From the NCBI GenBank assembly GCA_963575745.1, contig CAUYUJ010012125.1, positions 283,964-347,963 of the forward strand: a stretch of 64,000 nt of DNA, written 5' to 3'. Every line of letters begins with the position of its first letter. Positions within the stretch are counted from its first letter, which is position 1. The notes beneath the pieces are model-generated. The model saw only the letters and a list, made by a program, of their open reading frames with translations, had not been told where the DNA came from and did not search any database. Positions 38,329-50,767 of the stretch are shown one piece after another. The translations under genes and the position numbers were made by a program. The DNA is from Prorocentrum cordatum. Lineage: Eukaryota; Sar; Dinophyceae; Prorocentrales; Prorocentraceae.

Positions 38329-40582
38329 CTAGGTGGCAAACACTTGTCCGAATGCCGTGGCACGCTCATCCCACATCGCACGACCCTTCTTCGTGTCGAA
38401 GTGGGCCTTGTTCAAAGCGACGATCGCCCCCTGCTCATTGCTCTGGGCGGTGCCCCAAAGCGACGGGGAGTAGACTGGCACCACCGTGGCCATGCCGACC
38501 GTGTCCTGACCTGGAGCTGGAGCCGTGGCGGAAGCCTTCGCCTTCGCCTTCGGTGGCCCCTTCGCCCTCGACTCGTCTGATGCAACCGTGTCGCGGAGCC
38601 CCGCGAGCACCGTCAAGGACCACCACCACGCCGTGGGAACGTACAAGCTGTCCCCTGGGTTGACGATCACCAACGTTGACTGCTTGATGATGTCTGCTCC
38701 CGTCGCTGTCGCGAGGAACTGCTCGTAGTTGTTCACGGCGATGCCCTGGCTCAAGAAGTCCTTCATGCGCACGGCGTGGACCAAGAGCGGCTTGTCCATG
38801 GCGACAGTGATCGATGGCGTGCCTGGCATGGGCACGCTCTGAGGACCAATGCGATAGACGCCAGCTCTCGCACACACGAGCCAGCACTCCGAGCCCTTCT
38901 CCTTGGTGTTCTGCGCGCCCAAGGTGGCGACCGCGTCGACGTTTGCGAAGCAATCTGACACCCTCCCCATCGCACCTGGCCGCAGCGGGTGGTTGGCCAT
39001 CTCAGCCTTCATGCTGGTGATCTTGCTGTCGATGAAGACCTTCGCGGCATCGTCCAGCAGCAGCTTCATGCCCCACCACGCACTATGCGACTGGCAGTCT
39101 TCGTTGGGGCTCTCGCCCGTGAAGAGAGCCAGCTTGGCCACGTCGAAGGAACCGCCCTCGGGGTTGAGCTGCGCCTTCTCACACAAACAGATGACACCAT
39201 CCGTGCTGGCGCCACTGAGGCTAGCCGTGCTGTGGATCTGCTCCGACGCCCACTTGGACAAGTTCAGGCCAAAGCCTCCTTTGCTGGACATATGTTGGAT
39301 CTTCGTCTTCCCCCAGCGGTTCTTCTGGTATTCGGACCTCTGTTCAGAGCAAACCTCCTGGAACTTGAAATTCAGCTGATCCGCGAGGGTTTGCACCTGC
39401 TCGAAGCACGCGGACCTCTGCTTCTGGATGTTCGTTAGCGCCTCCTCGAGAGATGGAACTTCATCCACCTTGGCGGGGCCGATATTCTCGAGCTCGCCTT
39501 TGGCCAACGAGCTCGCGCGAGAGAGGTGGCCGATCACCGTGCTGACGTCATGAGGTAGACCCCCTCCACCCCAATGTTCTTCTCCACGACCTTGGTGTGC
39601 AACGCCTAGAGCTTCTTGGTCGCGCCGACCTCCTTCCTGCTGCCGTCGATGCTTGAGACGATCTCCCGAAGCGCGGTGCTGATGTCATCTGTTGCAGGAA
39701 GCCCTGCGACGGCTGCAGCTGCGACGCCAAGCGGGCGCCGCGTGAGACGCGAGTGCGCGTGCTCACCACTGAGACAACGCCATCCTCTCCAATCTCATTG
39801 AATGCATCCGCGGGGCGCTGGATGTTCACCTCCGTCAGGTTGGCGCCGCTCTTCCCGCCAGTTCGCCCCGAAGCTGGACTAGCCCCATCGCCACCAGAGG
39901 ACGCCGCCCCTGAGCTCCAAGAGGAGGTTCCAGGCGCCGACTCGATCAGACCTCGCTTCACGCCCTGGCGCTCCGCCCCCTCCAACTTCCTGGTCACCTC
40001 GGGGCCCTCAATGGCAATGCACTTCTCGCCCTTCCTGTTGACCGTCGGGTGTTCTGCGTACTCACTGTCCCACTCGGCGCTCGCCTCGTCCGAATCCATG
40101 CCCCTCAACTTCGCCTTCTTGTACTGTGCCTTGGTGCACTTCGCGGCGTCATTCAAGGTCAGCTCAGACTTGCGCTGCAGCTCGAGCTCGTAGTCTGCAA
40201 GCTGCTTCGTCAGAGCTTCGCGCGCATGCAATCGGTTGCTATCAAAGCGAGCCCGATCGAACTGCATCGCCTCGCAGCGCCACTTCTCAGGATCGCCGCT
40301 CATCAACTCGAGCTCGCGCCTGAGGCCGTTCTGGGTGGCATTGCAGACGCGATGGCGAGCCCGAATGTTGTTCCAGCACGGGCTAGCGTGGAAGACGTAG
40401 CCGTTCCATTTCTTGGTGTTGTCCTTAGGGCACAACGGCTCCTGGCATAAGTAACATGCGCCTGCTAACTCGGCCTTGGTGTGAGCAGCATGATCGCTGG
40501 CAGAACTCCTCCTGCGAGCCACTGGCGGGGCTGTAGGAGGCCGCATCTCCGCTGCGTCAACGTCGTCTCCAGAGACGGACAT
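38329..40582 (-). pseudogene. Zinc-finger plus JmjC/cupin-like accessory protein of the TIR element
   Basis: The start is probably the ATG at 40,582 (MSVSGDDVDAAEMRPP). The first part has a Cys/His cluster: GACYLCQEPLCPKDNTKKW, YVFHASPCWNNIRARHRVC. A charged helical region follows (LTKQLADYELELQRKSEL). Near 39.6-39.7 kb the frame shifts twice and a TAG interrupts DGSRKEVGATKKL. The second part, from 39,537, reads LEEALTNIQKQRSACFEQVQ, HSAWWGMKLLLDDAAKVFID and GDSLYVPTAWWWSLTVLAG. This last block has the pattern of a JmjC/cupin strand, without a clear metal-binding HxD. The two parts were probably one protein of about 750 aa. Similar dinoflagellate proteins are known to me only as uncharacterised. 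Confidence 0.45.
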
Positions 40583-43014
40583 GGTTGCTGAGGGACGCTC
40601 CGTTAAGTGAAGAGACGCGCACCTCACCCTGGGCCGCAAGGTGCGTCGAGAAAACAACCCTGAATCAGAATGGCTACGATACGGAAGCGAATGGAGAATT
40701 CGAAACCCAAAGGTTGCTCTCACGGATCGCGTGGTCATAATGACGACCATGCCGCTGGACATTTCATTGGTTTCCGCCCGCTTGAGCCCTGGGGGAAGCT
40801 TGCGGCCTTTCCAAACAACAAGCCCCGAGCACGACAGAGATTCCCGCCGAACAGTTTTTGGGATAGGCCAACGGCACCGAGAGACCACTTTTTTCGCGGT
40901 GTCACGTCGCCCGTCCCGGACAACGCAGCGGTCGGGGCCTCAACGCCACATCGGGTCTTCAGATGTGGCGCCGCGGCCTCGAACGCCGCGGTCGCGAGAA
41001 GACGGCGTGAAACCGCGTGTGTTCTTTGCATTCGAGAAACCAAGTCAGAGTGCGGACGCGCCGCCTCAGGGCTTTCTTGAAAGAGACCAACTGCGAGAGC
41101 CCTCAGAAACAACACGCCTAGACAATCTACCCCATCATTGCGAAACGTTGGCGCGTACATCCTCAAGAAAACATAGCACGTAGCGCAGCACCGACAAGCG
41201 ACGGCAACGTGTGATTTGCAACCACGTGAACCTTGAGAGCCCAGGAACCCTTGCAGAGGCCCTTTTGGGGGGGGGGGTCGCCAGCCAGTGACATTCGTTG
41301 GTGTGTGCCCATGCCCAGCGCGCGTGCTGTATGCACTGCAATGTATACTGGCGCTGCGCTGTGCCTCGAATGCGCCATGCGCGTGGCGCCTGTAAGTGCG
41401 ACGCGCGTCCGTGCAGCAAGTGGCCTTTATTGTGAGAGCGCATATTTGGTTAAGCGCACACCGCTAAATTGTTAGTACAGCTTTCTATTTTATGGCACGA
41501 TATGTTAGCCTTGGCTTAAGCAAAGCTAGGTACTTTTGCTCGCGCGCTGCATTGCGCGTCACGTCGTGGATTCGCGCGGGCTGCGCTGAAGCGAATGAAT
41601 GTGGCCGTCGCTGGACGCTGTAAACTGCGCCGCGACCCTTTTCGGTCGCGCATGCTGATGGTCACGCGACGTGGCGAATCGGGCACCCCGAACGACCGCC
41701 AAAACCATGTCGACAACCACTGGAAGCACAGGCCTTTTGGCTGGCTCCGCCCAAGAAGACAACGCTGACGACCCGCTGTAGTAGGAACAACACGCAAGGC
41801 TACGTCGCCGGGGTATCGCCGACATGCGTCTGGCGAAACCCAATGATAATTTGCTGTTCCTCCGCACGACTAAGCATGCGATGGGAGCAGCAAGCTTGGG
41901 CCAGGCACCCCTGCGCCCGCAGCTCAACGCTGTCGGTGCCTGGCCCAAGTGATGCCCATAACGGCTTTGCGACTCGCGTGGCCCATGCGCGTAGGACTCG
42001 ACGCGTGTCGTTTGCATTTCTGCAGGGCCTAGGCCTAAAGACTTCGCAGCCCCACCCTCAGCGCAGCAACGCGGCAATGTGGGGAATACTGCTGTCGGGC
42101 AAGCACGGCCCACTCTCGGTGCCAGAACAGCAGTACTTCATCAATGCTTCGAGGTGGTTCGGGCAATCGATCGCGCAAGCCAATCGCTGCCCAGGGAAAG
42201 CCGTGTGCGGCTATGCACTTGGCCCGCCATAGCCCAGCGATGGCAGAGACGAGCCTGCGCGCACCTCGTGCCCGCGCCACGGAGCGCTAGTTTGCTGGAG
42301 CGCATGGCTACGCGACGCTAAGTCGCCGCGGCATGTTGCCTTGCTCTCATTCGGAACCGAACAAGTGCTTGCCGCCCCGAACCCCAAAGTGGCACAATGA
42401 TTGGCCATGATGGTTTGGGCTCGTAGCGCGGGCGTGTCATACCAGATGGTAATGCCACGGCGCGTCGGCATCTAAGCGCCGTGTACACGTTCTGTCTCAC
42501 GTGTAGCTCAGGGTGAGTTGTGAGCGCGCATCACAGCTCAAGAATTGACCAAGCGCAGATGAATAAAATCAGCTGCTCTCTCGGCGGCCGACAGCCCGTC
42601 TTTGCCTGCGGCGCAGCGCGCGAGTCGCCCATGCTAGCGCAAGATGGGTCAGGCCGTCGTCTTCTGAGTTCCAGAATACCACAGCATCCGCTCAGGGCGG
42701 ACGTATCACTATCCCCCCATGGCCTACTGCTGCCACCGCCGCAGTCCATGCGCCGATCAAGAACATGTCCGAAACGGCGCAGCCCTTTGCGCGTGCAGTT
42801 CTAGAATAGCCCAAGCCCCGTTCAACGTAGTCGGCGCTTGGTAGCCCAGGCGTCATTGCAGTGGGCGTGGCTGTTCAATCTTAGCCCAAGGCGACGTGAC
42901 GTTCTTGCAGGGCTTCGCGCGCGCTGCTCAGATGCAAGTAGCGACTTGTGCAAAGCAGCTCAGTCTGTGGAGGTTACCGCGGCTTCGCTTGTGGTATCGC
43001 AGGTCAAGAGCAGC
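40583..43014. other. Non-coding interior of the TIR element
   Basis: GC-rich sequence with short open frames on both strands and no recognisable product. A run of ten G lies near 41,268. From about 43,010 the TAGTTCA satellite begins. Confidence 0.5.
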
Positions 43015-45870
43015 GCAGGGGTAGCTCAAGGTGGTTCCGCTCGTCGCGCGCGTAGTTCAAGTGTAGTTCAGGACTAGTTCAAAGTGGTTCAGCTTGTGCG
43101 AGTCCATGGTGAACTCCTGTGGGCGCTGTAGTTCAGGAGTAGTTCAAGAGTAGTTCAATGTGGTTCAGGCCGTCGCGCGCGTAGTTCAAGTGTAGTTCAG
43201 GACTAGTTCAAGGTGGTTCAGCTTGTGCTAGTCCGTGGTGCACCCCTGTCCGCGCTGCAGTTCAAAAGTAATTCAAGGGTAGTTCAGGGTGGTTCAGGCC
43301 GTCGCGCGCGTAGTTCAAGTGTAGTTCAAGACTAGTGCAAAGTGGTTCAGCTTGCGCTTGACCATGGATCACCGCCGTGCGCGCTGCAGTTCAAGAGTAG
43401 TTCAGGAGTAGTTCAGGGTGGTTCAGGTCGTCGCGCGCGTAGTTCAAGTGCAGTTCAAGACTAGTTCAAAGTGGTTTAGCCTGTGCTCGCCAATGCCACA
43501 CGCCTGTGAATGCTGTAGTTCAGGGGTAGTTCAAGAGTAGTTCAGGGTGGTTCAGGCCGTCGCGCGCGTAGTTCAAGTGTAGTTCAGGACTAGTTCAGGG
43601 TGGTTCAGCTTGTGCTAGTCCGTGGAACGCTCCTGCCACGCTGTAGTTCAAAAGTAGTTCAGGGGTAGTTCAGGGTGGTTCAGGCCGTCGCGCGCGTAGT
43701 TCAAGTGTAGTTCAGGACTAGTTCAACGTGGCTCAGCTTGTGCTTGTCCATGGCCAACCGTCGTGGGCGCTGTAGTTCAAGAATAGTTCAGGAGTAGTTC
43801 AGTGTGGTTCGGGCCGCCGCGCGCGTAGTTCAAGTGTAGTTCAAGACTAGTTCAAAGTGGCCCAGCTTGTGCTAGTCCATGGCTGGCAGTCGTGAGCGCT
43901 GTAGTTCAAGAGTAGTTCAGGAGTAGTTCAGGGTGGTTCAGGTCGTCGCGCGTGTAGTTCAAGTGTAGTTCAAGACTAGTTCAAATGTTTCTGGCCTTGG
44001 TGTCGCCCGACCCACTAGTGTGAGCACTGTAGTTCAAAAGTAGTTCAGGGGTAGTTCAGGGTGGTTCAGGCCGTCGCGCGCGTAGTTCAAGTGTAGTTCA
44101 AGACTAGTTCAAACTGGTTCAGTCATCGTTGGGCGCCTCCCCACGTCTGCCAGCGCTGTAGTTCAAGCGTAGTGCAGGGGTAGTTCAGTGTGGTTCAGGC
44201 CGTCGCGCGCGTAGTCCAAGTGCAGTTCAAGACTAGTTCAAAGTGGTCAGTTTGTGCTAGTCGATGGCGCACGCCTGTCAGCTCCGTAGTTCAAGAGTAG
44301 TTCAGGGGTAGTTCAGGGTGGTTCAGGCTGTCGCGCGCGTAGTTCAAGTGTAGATCAAGACTAGTTCAAAGTGGTTCAGCTTGTCGTAGTCCATGGGGCA
44401 CGCCTGCGCACGCTGTAGTTCAAGAGTAGTGCAAGAGTAGTTCAGGGTGGCTCAGGCCGTCGCGCGCGTAGTTCAAGTGCAGTTCAGGACTAGTTCAAAG
44501 TGGTTCAGCTTGTGCTGATCCATGGTGCACTCCTGCCCGCGCTTTAGTTCAAGAGTAGTTCAATAGTAGTTCAGCGTGGTTCAGGCCGTCGCGCTCGTAG
44601 TTCAAGTGTAGCTCAGGACTAGTTCAAGGTGGTTCAGCCATTGGTGGCTCTTGCTCCACTCCTGTGGGCGCTGTAGTTCAAAAGTAGTGCAGGGGTAGTT
44701 CAGGGTGGTTCAGGCCGTCGCGCGCGTAGTTCAAGTGTAGTTCAGGACTAGTTCAAAGTGGTTCAGCTTGTGCGAGTCCATGGCGCACGCCTGTGCACGC
44801 TGTAGTTCAGGAGCAGTTCAGGATTAGTTCAGGATGGCTCAGGCCGTCGCGCGCGTAGTTCAGGTGTAGTGCAAAACTAGTTCAAAGTGGTTCAGCTTGT
44901 GCTGATCCATGGTGCACTCCTGCCCGCGCTGTAGTTCAAGAGTAGTTCAGGAATAGTTCAGGGTGGTTCAGGCCGTCGCGCCCGTAGTTCAAGTGTAGTT
45001 CAGCACTAGTTCAATGTGGTTCAGCAATTGGCGGTTGTCGCTGCACTCCTGTGGGCGCTGTAGTTCAAAAGTAGTTCAGTAGTAGTTCAGGGTGGTTCAG
45101 GCCGTCGCGCGCGTAGTTCAAGTGTAGTTCAGGACTAGTTCAATTTGGTTCAGCCCGCGGTCGCCGTTGGCCCGCGCCGTGAGCGCTGTAGTTCAAAAGT
45201 AGTTCAGTGGTAGTTCAGGGTGGTTCAGGCCGTCGCGCGCGTAGTTCAAGTGTAGTTCAGGACTAGTTCAAAGTGGTTCAGCTTGTGCTTATCCATGGCC
45301 CACCGTCGTGGGCGCTGTAGTTCAAAAGTAGTTCAGGAGTAGTGCAGTGTGGTTCAGGCCGTCGCGCGCGTAGTTCAAGTGTAGCTCAGGACTAGTTCAA
45401 AGTGGTTCAGCTTGTGCGAGTCCATGGTGCACTCCTGTGGGCGCTGTAGTTCAGGAGTAGTTCAAGAGTAGTTCAATGTGGTTCAGGCCGTCGCGCGCGT
45501 AGTTCAAGTGTAGTTCAGGACTAGATCAAGCGTGGTTCAGCTTGTGCTAGCCCGTGGCTCGCGCCTGTGCGCGCTGTAGTTCAAAGTAGTTCAGGAATAG
45601 TTCAGGGTGGTTCAGGCCGTCGCGCGCGTAGTTCAAGTGTAGTTCAATACTAGTTCAACATGGTTCGGTTTGCGCCAGCCCGTGGCTCGCGCTCGTGAGC
45701 TCTGTAGGTCAAGAGTTGCCCAGGAATAGTTCAAGGTTGTCCAGGTCGTCGCGCGCGTAGTTCAAGACTGGCTCAAGACCAGGTCAAGGCGTTACCGCCT
45801 CTAGGCGGCCTTGCTCCGCTACCCTGGCCGTCGTAGCCAATGCTAGATCAGGGGTAGTTCAAAGTCTGCC
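43012..45870. repeat. Satellite array A: 129-bp unit of TAGTTCA subrepeats (about 22 copies)
   Basis: The landmark CGTCGCGCGCGTAGTTCAAG recurs at 43,171, 43,300, 43,429, 43,558 and 43,686, a period of 128-129 bp. Each unit is a head of about four GTAGTTCARGAG-type 12-mers, the landmark, three or four more 12-mers ending AAGTGGTTCAGC, and a variable 30-base spacer (TTGTGCTAGTCCATGG...). Spacers vary more than the 12-mers. No open frame spans the array. Confidence 0.9.
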
Positions 45871-46934
45871 AGGTGGTCGCGACCGCCCGCCCCGCATAGC
45901 CCCACGGGGTTCAGGGGCTGTGGCCCCTGATCGCCCTCGATGCACTACTGGCGTCGTCTGACAGCGCATGTATACACCGCGCCCCTCAGGCTGCGCGCGG
46001 AAACCGCCCGCGCGGTTCAGGCCTAGACAATTTGCGTCGCAACGTCTTTCGACGCGGTTGGCGCGCGCCCCACAACTCGCGGATTCCACCCAAGGCGCGC
46101 CCACGCGATGCCCGCGATAGCGAAAACCCTTGCGAACGCGATGGGGTCGCAGTGCAAGATGGCCAACGAAAGGCTGGCTATGGACGTCAGGCTGCCGCGC
46201 GCACCCCCCCCCCCCCCCCAATACAGCCGCCCCCGCCGCGCTTGCGGAGCGCTGCGCGCGCGAGTTCCAAGCGCGCCGCGTAGACCGCCGAGCAGCGCCC
46301 CCCTCGCCACCCGCCCCGCGCACATGGAGACACCACTGGCGCGCCGCACTGCGTCGCCGCCCGCGACGGCGGGCGGCGCGCGCACTGCGGCCGCGCAGCC
46401 GCCCACCGCATACAAACCGATACGCGCGGAAACCTATGAAATCATATGGTTTCATAAACATCGAGCCTCCGCACCACTCAGCCGCATACAGAATTGTCGC
46501 GCACACAGCCGCCCCGCGAGCCGGCGCTTTCGACGGCCGCCGACGTCCCGCAGCGCGTCCGAACAGGAGCCCCAAACGGTGACACCCTCGAGTTGGACAC
46601 CACGCCGCTGGCATCGGGAGGCGGTTGGCGAGCGCGGCGGCGCTTGGCGCCCCAGGGCGCGCCGACGGCGCCCCACCGCCTCAACTTGAACGCGCGGGGC
46701 AAGCGCCCAAGCAACGCGCTTCCACCGTCACTGCCAGCAGCGGCGCGGCAAGCGCCACCATTGGTGCGAGGAGAGCGTCGCGAAGCACCCTCGTGCTTCG
46801 CGACGCAGCCGCAGCCCACTCGTCCAGCCCCGCTCGTGGGAACATGGAGGTGGTGCTCACGTGCACCCCAAGTGTGATTCGACGTGGTGGACTTGATCGC
46901 AAGCCGCCCCCCGCTGTCGGAATAACAATTCAAA
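45871..46934. other. GC-rich island between the two satellite arrays
   Basis: Unique GC-rich sequence with a C-run at about 46,205-46,219. Overlapping open frames on both strands (up to about 250 codons) are Ala/Arg-rich and mutually contradictory. I support no gene. Confidence 0.5.
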
Positions 46935-49460
46935 TGCATTTCAGGGCTGTCCAAGGTGGTTCAGGCCGTCGCGCGCGCAGTTCAAACGTAGTTCAGGGCA
47001 AGCTCGGGGTGGATCAGACTGCGGACGCCCGTGCGCCACCGCCGTTCTTAGCGTAGACCCAGGGCAGTTCAATTGAAGTTCGAGGTGGTCCAGGTCGCCT
47101 CGCGCGTAAGTCGCCAGTAGTTCGGCACTAGTCCATGTTGGTTCAGCCTATGGCAGCCCGCGCGCACAATGTAAATATTGTAGGTCGCGGGCTGTCCAGG
47201 GCTAGTTCGGGGTGGTTCAGGCCGCCGCGCTTGTAGTTCAAGGGTAGTGCAGGAGTAGTTCAGCGTGGTTCAGTCTGTGGCCGCCAATCGCTCATCAGGC
47301 ATCGCTGTAGTTCGAGAGTAAGTTCAGGACTAGTTCAGGGTGGTTCAGGTCGCCGTGCTCGTAGTTCAAGAGTAGTTCAGGAGTAGTTCAGCGTGGTTCA
47401 GCTGCTGCTTGTCCATCGCCAACCACTGGCATCAATGTAGTTCAAGAATATTTCAAGACTAGTTCAGGGTGGTTCAGGTCGTCGTGCTCGTAGTTCAAGA
47501 ATAGTTCAGGGGTAGTTCAGCGCAGTTCAGCTTGTGGTCGTCCGCAGCCCGCCGCCCGCATCCGCGCAGTTCAGAAGAAGTGCAGGCCTAGTTCGGGGTA
47601 GCCAACGTCGTCGCAATCGTAGTTGGCGAAAAGTTCTGCAGTGGTTCAGGGTGGTTCGACCACTGGCAGCCACGCGCCCACCGTCGTGGGCGCTGTGAAT
47701 CTAGAGCAGTTCAGTAGTAGTTCAGGGTGGTTCAAGTTGTCGCGCGCGTAGTTTAAGTGTAGTTCAGGACTAGTTCAAAGTGGTTCAGCTTGTGCTAGTC
47801 CATGGCACACGCCTGTGCACGCTGTAGTTCAAGCGTAGTGCAAGAGTAGTTCAGTGTGGTTCAGGCTGCCGCGCGCGTAGTTCAAGTGCAATTCAGGACT
47901 AGTTCAAAGTGGTTCAGCTTGTGCTGATCCATGGTGCACTCCTGTCCGCGCTGTAGTTCAAGAGCAGTTCAGTAGTAGTTCAGCGTGGTTCAGGCCGTCG
48001 CGCTCGTAGTTCAAGTGTAGTTCAGGGGTAGTTCAGCGTGGTTCAACCCCTGAATGCCTTCGGTCCGTCGCAGTCGGTCGTGTAGTTCAAGACTAATTGA
48101 AGAGTAGTTCAGGTTGGTTCAGGTCGCCACGCACGTAGTTCAAGAGTAGTTCAGGAGTGGTTCAGGGTGGTTCAGTTTGCGGTCGCCCGTCACCCACCGC
48201 TCGCACCAATGTAGTTCAATAATAATTCAAGAGTGGTTCAGCGTGATTCAGGTCGCCGCGCGCGTAGTTCAGGAGTAGTTCAGGAGTAGCTCAGCGTGGT
48301 TCAGCCCCTGGGCGCCTTCGGTCCGCCGCTGTCGGCCGTGTAGTTCAAAGGTAGTTCAGGACTAGTTCAGGGTAGTTCAGGACTTCGCGCTTGTAGTGCA
48401 AGTGTAGTGCAAGACTAGTTCAGCGTGGTTCAGCTTGTGGTCGCTCATCGCCCATCGCAAGCATCGCTGTAGTTCTCAAGGGCTGTTCAGGTCTAGTTCA
48501 GGGTGGCTCAGATCGTCGCGCTTGTAGTTCAAGGGTAGTTCAAGAGTAGTTCAGCGTGGTTCCGCTGCTGCTTGTCCATAGACCACCGCTGCGGGTGTGG
48601 CAGTTCAAGACTAGTTCAAGAGTAGTTCAGGTTGTTTCAGTTCGTCGCGCATGTAGATCAAGTGTAGTTCAGGACTGGTTCAGGGTGGTTCAGCTTGCGG
48701 TCGCCCGCCGCCCGCCGTTCGCATCCATGTAGTTCAAGAACAGTTCAAGAGTAGTTCAGGTTGGTGCAGGTCGTCGCGAGCGTAGTTCAAGAGTAGTTCA
48801 GGAGTAGTTCAGCGTGGCTCAGCCCCTTAGCGCCTTCGGTCCGTCGCTGTCGACCGTGTAGTTCACGGGTAGTTCAGGACTAGTTCAGGGTAGTTCAGGT
48901 CCTTGTTCTGGTGGTTCAAGAATAGTGCAGGAGTAGTTCAGCGTGGTCCAGCTTGTGACAGCCCATCGCCCATCAAAGGCATCGCTGTAGTTCGAGGGTA
49001 GTTCAGGACTAGTTCAGCGCGGTTCAGGTCGTCGCACTTGCAGTTCAGTTGCAGTTCAGGAGAAGTTCAGCGTGCCTCTGCTGCTTGTCCGTAGACCACC
49101 GCTGTGGGTGGTGTAGTTCAAGAGCAGTTCAGGACTAGCCCAAGGTCGCGAAGGTCGCCGCGCCCGTAGCCCAATAACAACTTAGGATTAGGCCAGCGTG
49201 GTTCAGCTTGTGGTCACCCGTAGCCTACCGCTGGCATCTGCGTAGTTCAAGAGCAGTTCACTGTTAATGCAGGTTGACCCACGTCGTCGCGCTCGCAGTT
49301 CAATCGCTGTTCAGAACTAGTTCAGGGTGGTTCAAATGTTGGTCGCTCGTTGCCCACCGTTGGCATGCGCGCAGCGTAAGGGCATATCAGGACTGCCCCA
49401 GAGTGGTTCATGTTGCCGCGATCGCAGTTCAAGTGCAAGCCAGGACAAACTCTTGATGGC
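46935..49460. repeat. Satellite array B: diverged TAGTTCA units
   Basis: The same 12-mer vocabulary as array A (GTAGTTCAAGAG, CAGCGTGGTTCAGC), but units are more diverged, with landmarks such as GTCGCGCTTGTAGTTCAAG. Three units at 47,700-48,000 are close to array A, while the rest form a different subfamily whose spacers include CGCCTTCGGTCCGTCGCTGT. This looks like an older array with a recent exchange from array A. Confidence 0.85.
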
Positions 49461-50767
49461 GCCGCCGCTTGTCGTCCATAATCCACACCTGTTGCTGTCG
49501 TAGCCTACGGGCATTTCGGGTTTTGTGGTTTGTGGCCAAAGTTAACCAGCGTAAATGACGAATACATTTCGGCTGTGCAACCCTGGGGCATCGCTTCGGT
49601 TCCGCCAGCCGCGCTGTGCGCATGCTGGGTACCCCATCAGTTTGGCGTGGGTGGTTCGGAGTCTTGCGTGCGTTGCCTGAGAGGTGTTATTCGTACTTCA
49701 ACGTGGCCGTCGGTTGGAGTTGTTGTTGCCCCCGTGCGCGTCAAGCGTAAACTTGTTTGTTGGCGCGCCGCATCCAACCCGCGGGTCCAGATTATGTGTG
49801 GAGCGGGCCACGGCAACTGGATCCTTGAGCACGCGCAAACCCAAACGCGGGCAACGTCGCGTGGCACGTTAGATGCCACGAACCGCGCGGTGGTGTAACG
49901 TTTGCGCGCACGTTGCCCCAACGAACCTTAGTGGCGGTTTCTCGTTGGGCTGTGTTCAGCATCGGCGACCTGCTGCGTGCAATTCGGGATCGGTTCGCGG
50001 CGGCTGCGCCTTGCAACCATCGAGCCAATGCGGAGCAGAGCCGCGAAACCATTGCCCGCCAGCCCGCTCGCTCCCTCTCGCCCCCCTGCCCGATCACTGG
50101 ATCCCGCAATCATCGGCAAGCCGAGGCACGCTGAGACCACAAGGTGATGTGCCCGAAGCTTTTCGCACTGAAGAGCCCACCCCAACAAGTTGCACCACCA
50201 GCTTTGCGCTGGTGGCGCCCATCCCCCGAGGATCGCGGAGCGAGGCCCAATCCCACAGCGCCTCGCTCGAAACGGTCTGACGCCAAAAGGCCCCGCCCAA
50301 TCGAGGCCATAGCCAAGGGGGGTGCCCACATTGGGGTTTTGCCGAAACGGACCCCGTTACGTTGGCACCAGCTAGCAGGGTCCACCAGCCAATCGGACTC
50401 CGAGCCCCCCAAAAAAAACTTATGAATTTAGGCTTCGCCCTCCCTCAGGGCCCCGCCCCATACGGGGCAGGTTTACGCAACTAGGGCCAGTGAGATATAC
50501 CGCGCGCGTGCGAGTGTGGTGTTATCACGCGTGTGCTTGCGCAGTGCTTGTACATGTATTGCACGCTTGAGGTTGCTAGTGTATGTGCTGCGTGTGGCGT
50601 GGTTATCGCAGTGCGGTCGTGCAGGCGCGCTGGGGGCGTCTCTTCGGGGTCGGAGGTGGCTGTGACGGTAGCGTTAGCATGTGTTCGCATCTGCGTTGCA
50701 CGGCGGGCCCATGGAGCCAAACGCTCCACGGCACATCCGTCATGCAACGAACGCTTGCACATCCACC
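49461..50767. other. Non-coding DNA right of the satellite
   Basis: No supportable gene. A short A-run (50,411-50,418) is followed by CCTCAGGGCCCCGCCCCATA, and CGTG-rich stretches lie at 50,500-50,600. Open frames on both strands are short and inconsistent. Confidence 0.45.

Noticed and set aside
46032-46902. Overlapping plus- and minus-strand frames of 130-250 codons
   Set aside because: Ala/Arg-rich in all frames, mutually antisense, and in a GC island between satellites; no recognisable protein.
43012-49460. CRISPR array or tRNA-derived repeat (GTAGCTCAG, GGTTCA-like boxes); AGTTCA half-sites as hormone response elements
   Set aside because: The unit is a 129-bp satellite of imperfect 12-mers with no direct repeat/spacer pattern, no cloverleaf and no A-box to B-box spacing. 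Nuclear-receptor logic does not apply to dinoflagellates.
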